Below, in pieces: positions 63,110-64,000 of a DNA stretch of 64,000 nt (positions are counted from its first letter, which is position 1; every line of letters begins with the position of its first letter). A model generated the notes under the pieces. That model was not told the DNA's origin. It ran no database searches and saw nothing but the letters and a program-made list of their open reading frames with translations. The translations under genes were made by a program, and so were the position numbers. Origin of the DNA: a virus; IMG/VR virus record IMGVR_UViG_3300032242_000468, positions 55,274 through 119,273 of that record; one strand, 5' to 3'.

Positions 63110-64000
63110 ACTGTTACTTTTTCTTCTAATGTTCTTAATGTAGGATCATCCTGTTGATCAAACAGTACTGTTACGCCATCTGGAGCACGTTGTAACATAG
63201 TTTCTCCCTCAATAGTAAACAACGATCCGAATGTGTTTTGAGCGGGACCTCCCTGCAGTCGAGCACCTTCTAGACTACGTAAGAATGATAAACCATCATT
63301 AATCATTTGGAATGCTTCGTCTTTAGTCTTTGTATTAAACAACTCTTCAATAAAATTAGAAAAATATAAAATTCTGCGTGGAACCCAATCGCTGTACTCT
63401 TTTTCTTTTTTGCCTTCAATGCCGGCTAGTCTCCAATTGAGTTTATATTTGGCACATTCTATGTCCATTAATTCTTGAGCACGTTGTACAGCAACAATAT
63501 GACATTCGACATTATGACCCATCATTAAGGCATAGGCAAAACTATCCCACGAAGTTTTACCTTCTTTGCCGATCTTGTTTAACATGCCCGGCGCATAATG
63601 ACAGATGTCTGCCATTGTCAATCTGCGACCGACTGTGCTTTCAAACGGGAATGGTATGTCGCTTCCAGCAAGGGCTTTATTGTCTGGGGCTTTGTCCATA
63701 ATAACACTCCACCTTTTTGGACTGTGTTGTGCGTTTGTGTAGACAAGTCCGTGCGCGGTTGCGATGAACGGTGAGGCGCAGTCAAAAGATATGGTAAGCT
63801 CTTCATTGATGTGTTTCCTAATTTGACGTTGAATTAAAGTTAGATAGCATGACCAATCTAACTGTGCTGTACCCAAGAAGTGGATCCAGTTTTTGCCTTC
63901 TAGCAAACCTTCATCTCTAAGCGTCATCATACGCTTAAGAGTAATATCCATTTTACACATATTAGCACCACCAAAAGCCCAACCTTCTGCTTCTTTACCA
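63106..64000 (-). CDS. dpdA: tRNA-guanine-transglycosylase-like protein, likely DpdA, partial
   Basis: The frame is open to the right edge; 298 C-terminal residues are seen. It follows the transglycosylase order: an EGWAFGGAN strand (like the Gly-Gly turn that binds the base), a helix MDITLKRMMTLRDEGLL, then WIHFLGTAQL, and ELTISFDCASPF. The Asp of SFDC fits the nucleophile in the MFDC of bacterial Tgt. The Tgt zinc motif CxCxxC is not seen. Tgt homologues encoded by phages with que genes (DpdA) put a 7-deazaguanine into DNA. The first ATG inside the window (63960) is internal. FolE, QueE and a QueD-like protein lie within 6 kb on the same strand. Confidence 0.75.
   Translation of the reverse strand, partial: GKEAEGWAFGGANMCKMDITLKRMMTLRDEGLLEGKNWIHFLGTAQLDWSCYLTLIQRQIRKHINEELTISFDCASPFIATAHGLVYTNAQHSPKRWSVIMDKAPDNKALAGSDIPFPFESTVGRRLTMADICHYAPGMLNKIGKEGKTSWDSFAYALMMGHNVECHIVAVQRAQELMDIECAKYKLNWRLAGIEGKKEKEYSDWVPRRILYFSNFIEELFNTKTKDEAFQMINDGLSFLRSLEGARLQGGPAQNTFGSLFTIEGETMLQRAPDGVTVLFDQQDDPTLRTLEEKVTV

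Noticed and set aside
56630-64000. A queC gene in the 7-deazaguanine block
   Set aside because: No protein here shows the SGGxDS pyrophosphatase loop or the QueC zinc Cys cluster; it may lie outside the window or be absent.

Overview
The window is a 64 kb piece of an AT-rich genome of a tailed phage with a contractile tail. It belongs to the T4-like group (Caudoviricetes, T4-type myovirus) and is most like the far relatives known from marine and freshwater viromes. The evidence is a nearly complete set of T4-type virion genes (gp20, gp21, gp22, gp23, gp25, gp53, gp5, gp6 and a gp26-like protein), the T4-type gene order 55-47-46, a T4 gp55 late sigma factor and matching TATAAATA late promoters. 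I see no tRNA, rRNA, CRISPR array, integrase or insertion sequence. The host cannot be read from the sequence.

Layout. Positions 1-10528 (minus strand) hold the head module, read from high to low coordinate: tape measure, portal gp20, a small core protein, an acidic core protein, protease gp21, scaffold gp22, major capsid gp23 and a structural protein cut by the left edge. Positions 10602-11695 (plus) hold a gp26-like baseplate/tail protein and a small partner that may be joined to it by a -1 frameshift. Positions 11692-12894 (minus) encode a repeat-bearing protein that may be an internal head protein. Positions 12895-13352 have no convincing gene but are rich in hairpins. Positions 13353-17868 (minus) hold a GIY-YIG nuclease, a small unknown, gp46, gp47 and gp55. 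Positions 17952-50028 (plus) form a 32 kb late block for baseplate, wedge and tail fibres, including one 4491-residue protein and four tandem fibre paralogues. A bidirectional terminator near 50045 separates this from a minus-strand block that runs to the right edge.

The right block (50056-64000) starts at its distal end with small conserved unknowns, then a MoxR ATPase/VWA metalloprotease pair, more small unknowns, a FEN/RNase H-type 5' exonuclease, QueE, a cupin-like protein, FolE, a short UDP-glucose-dehydrogenase-like enzyme, a GNAT acetyltransferase, a glycosyltransferase, a QueD-like protein and, cut by the right edge, a tRNA-guanine-transglycosylase-like protein that is best read as DpdA. 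FolE, QueD, QueE and DpdA together point to a phage pathway that makes a 7-deazaguanine base and puts it into the phage's own DNA, probably against host restriction. This is the most interesting system in the window.

Expression appears to be split in two. Late virion genes carry TATAAATA-like boxes, which gp55 would recognise. Three right-block genes (moxR, the VWA gene and folE) carry host sigma70-like promoters with 17-bp spacers. Many genes overlap by ATGA or TAATG, which suggests translational coupling.
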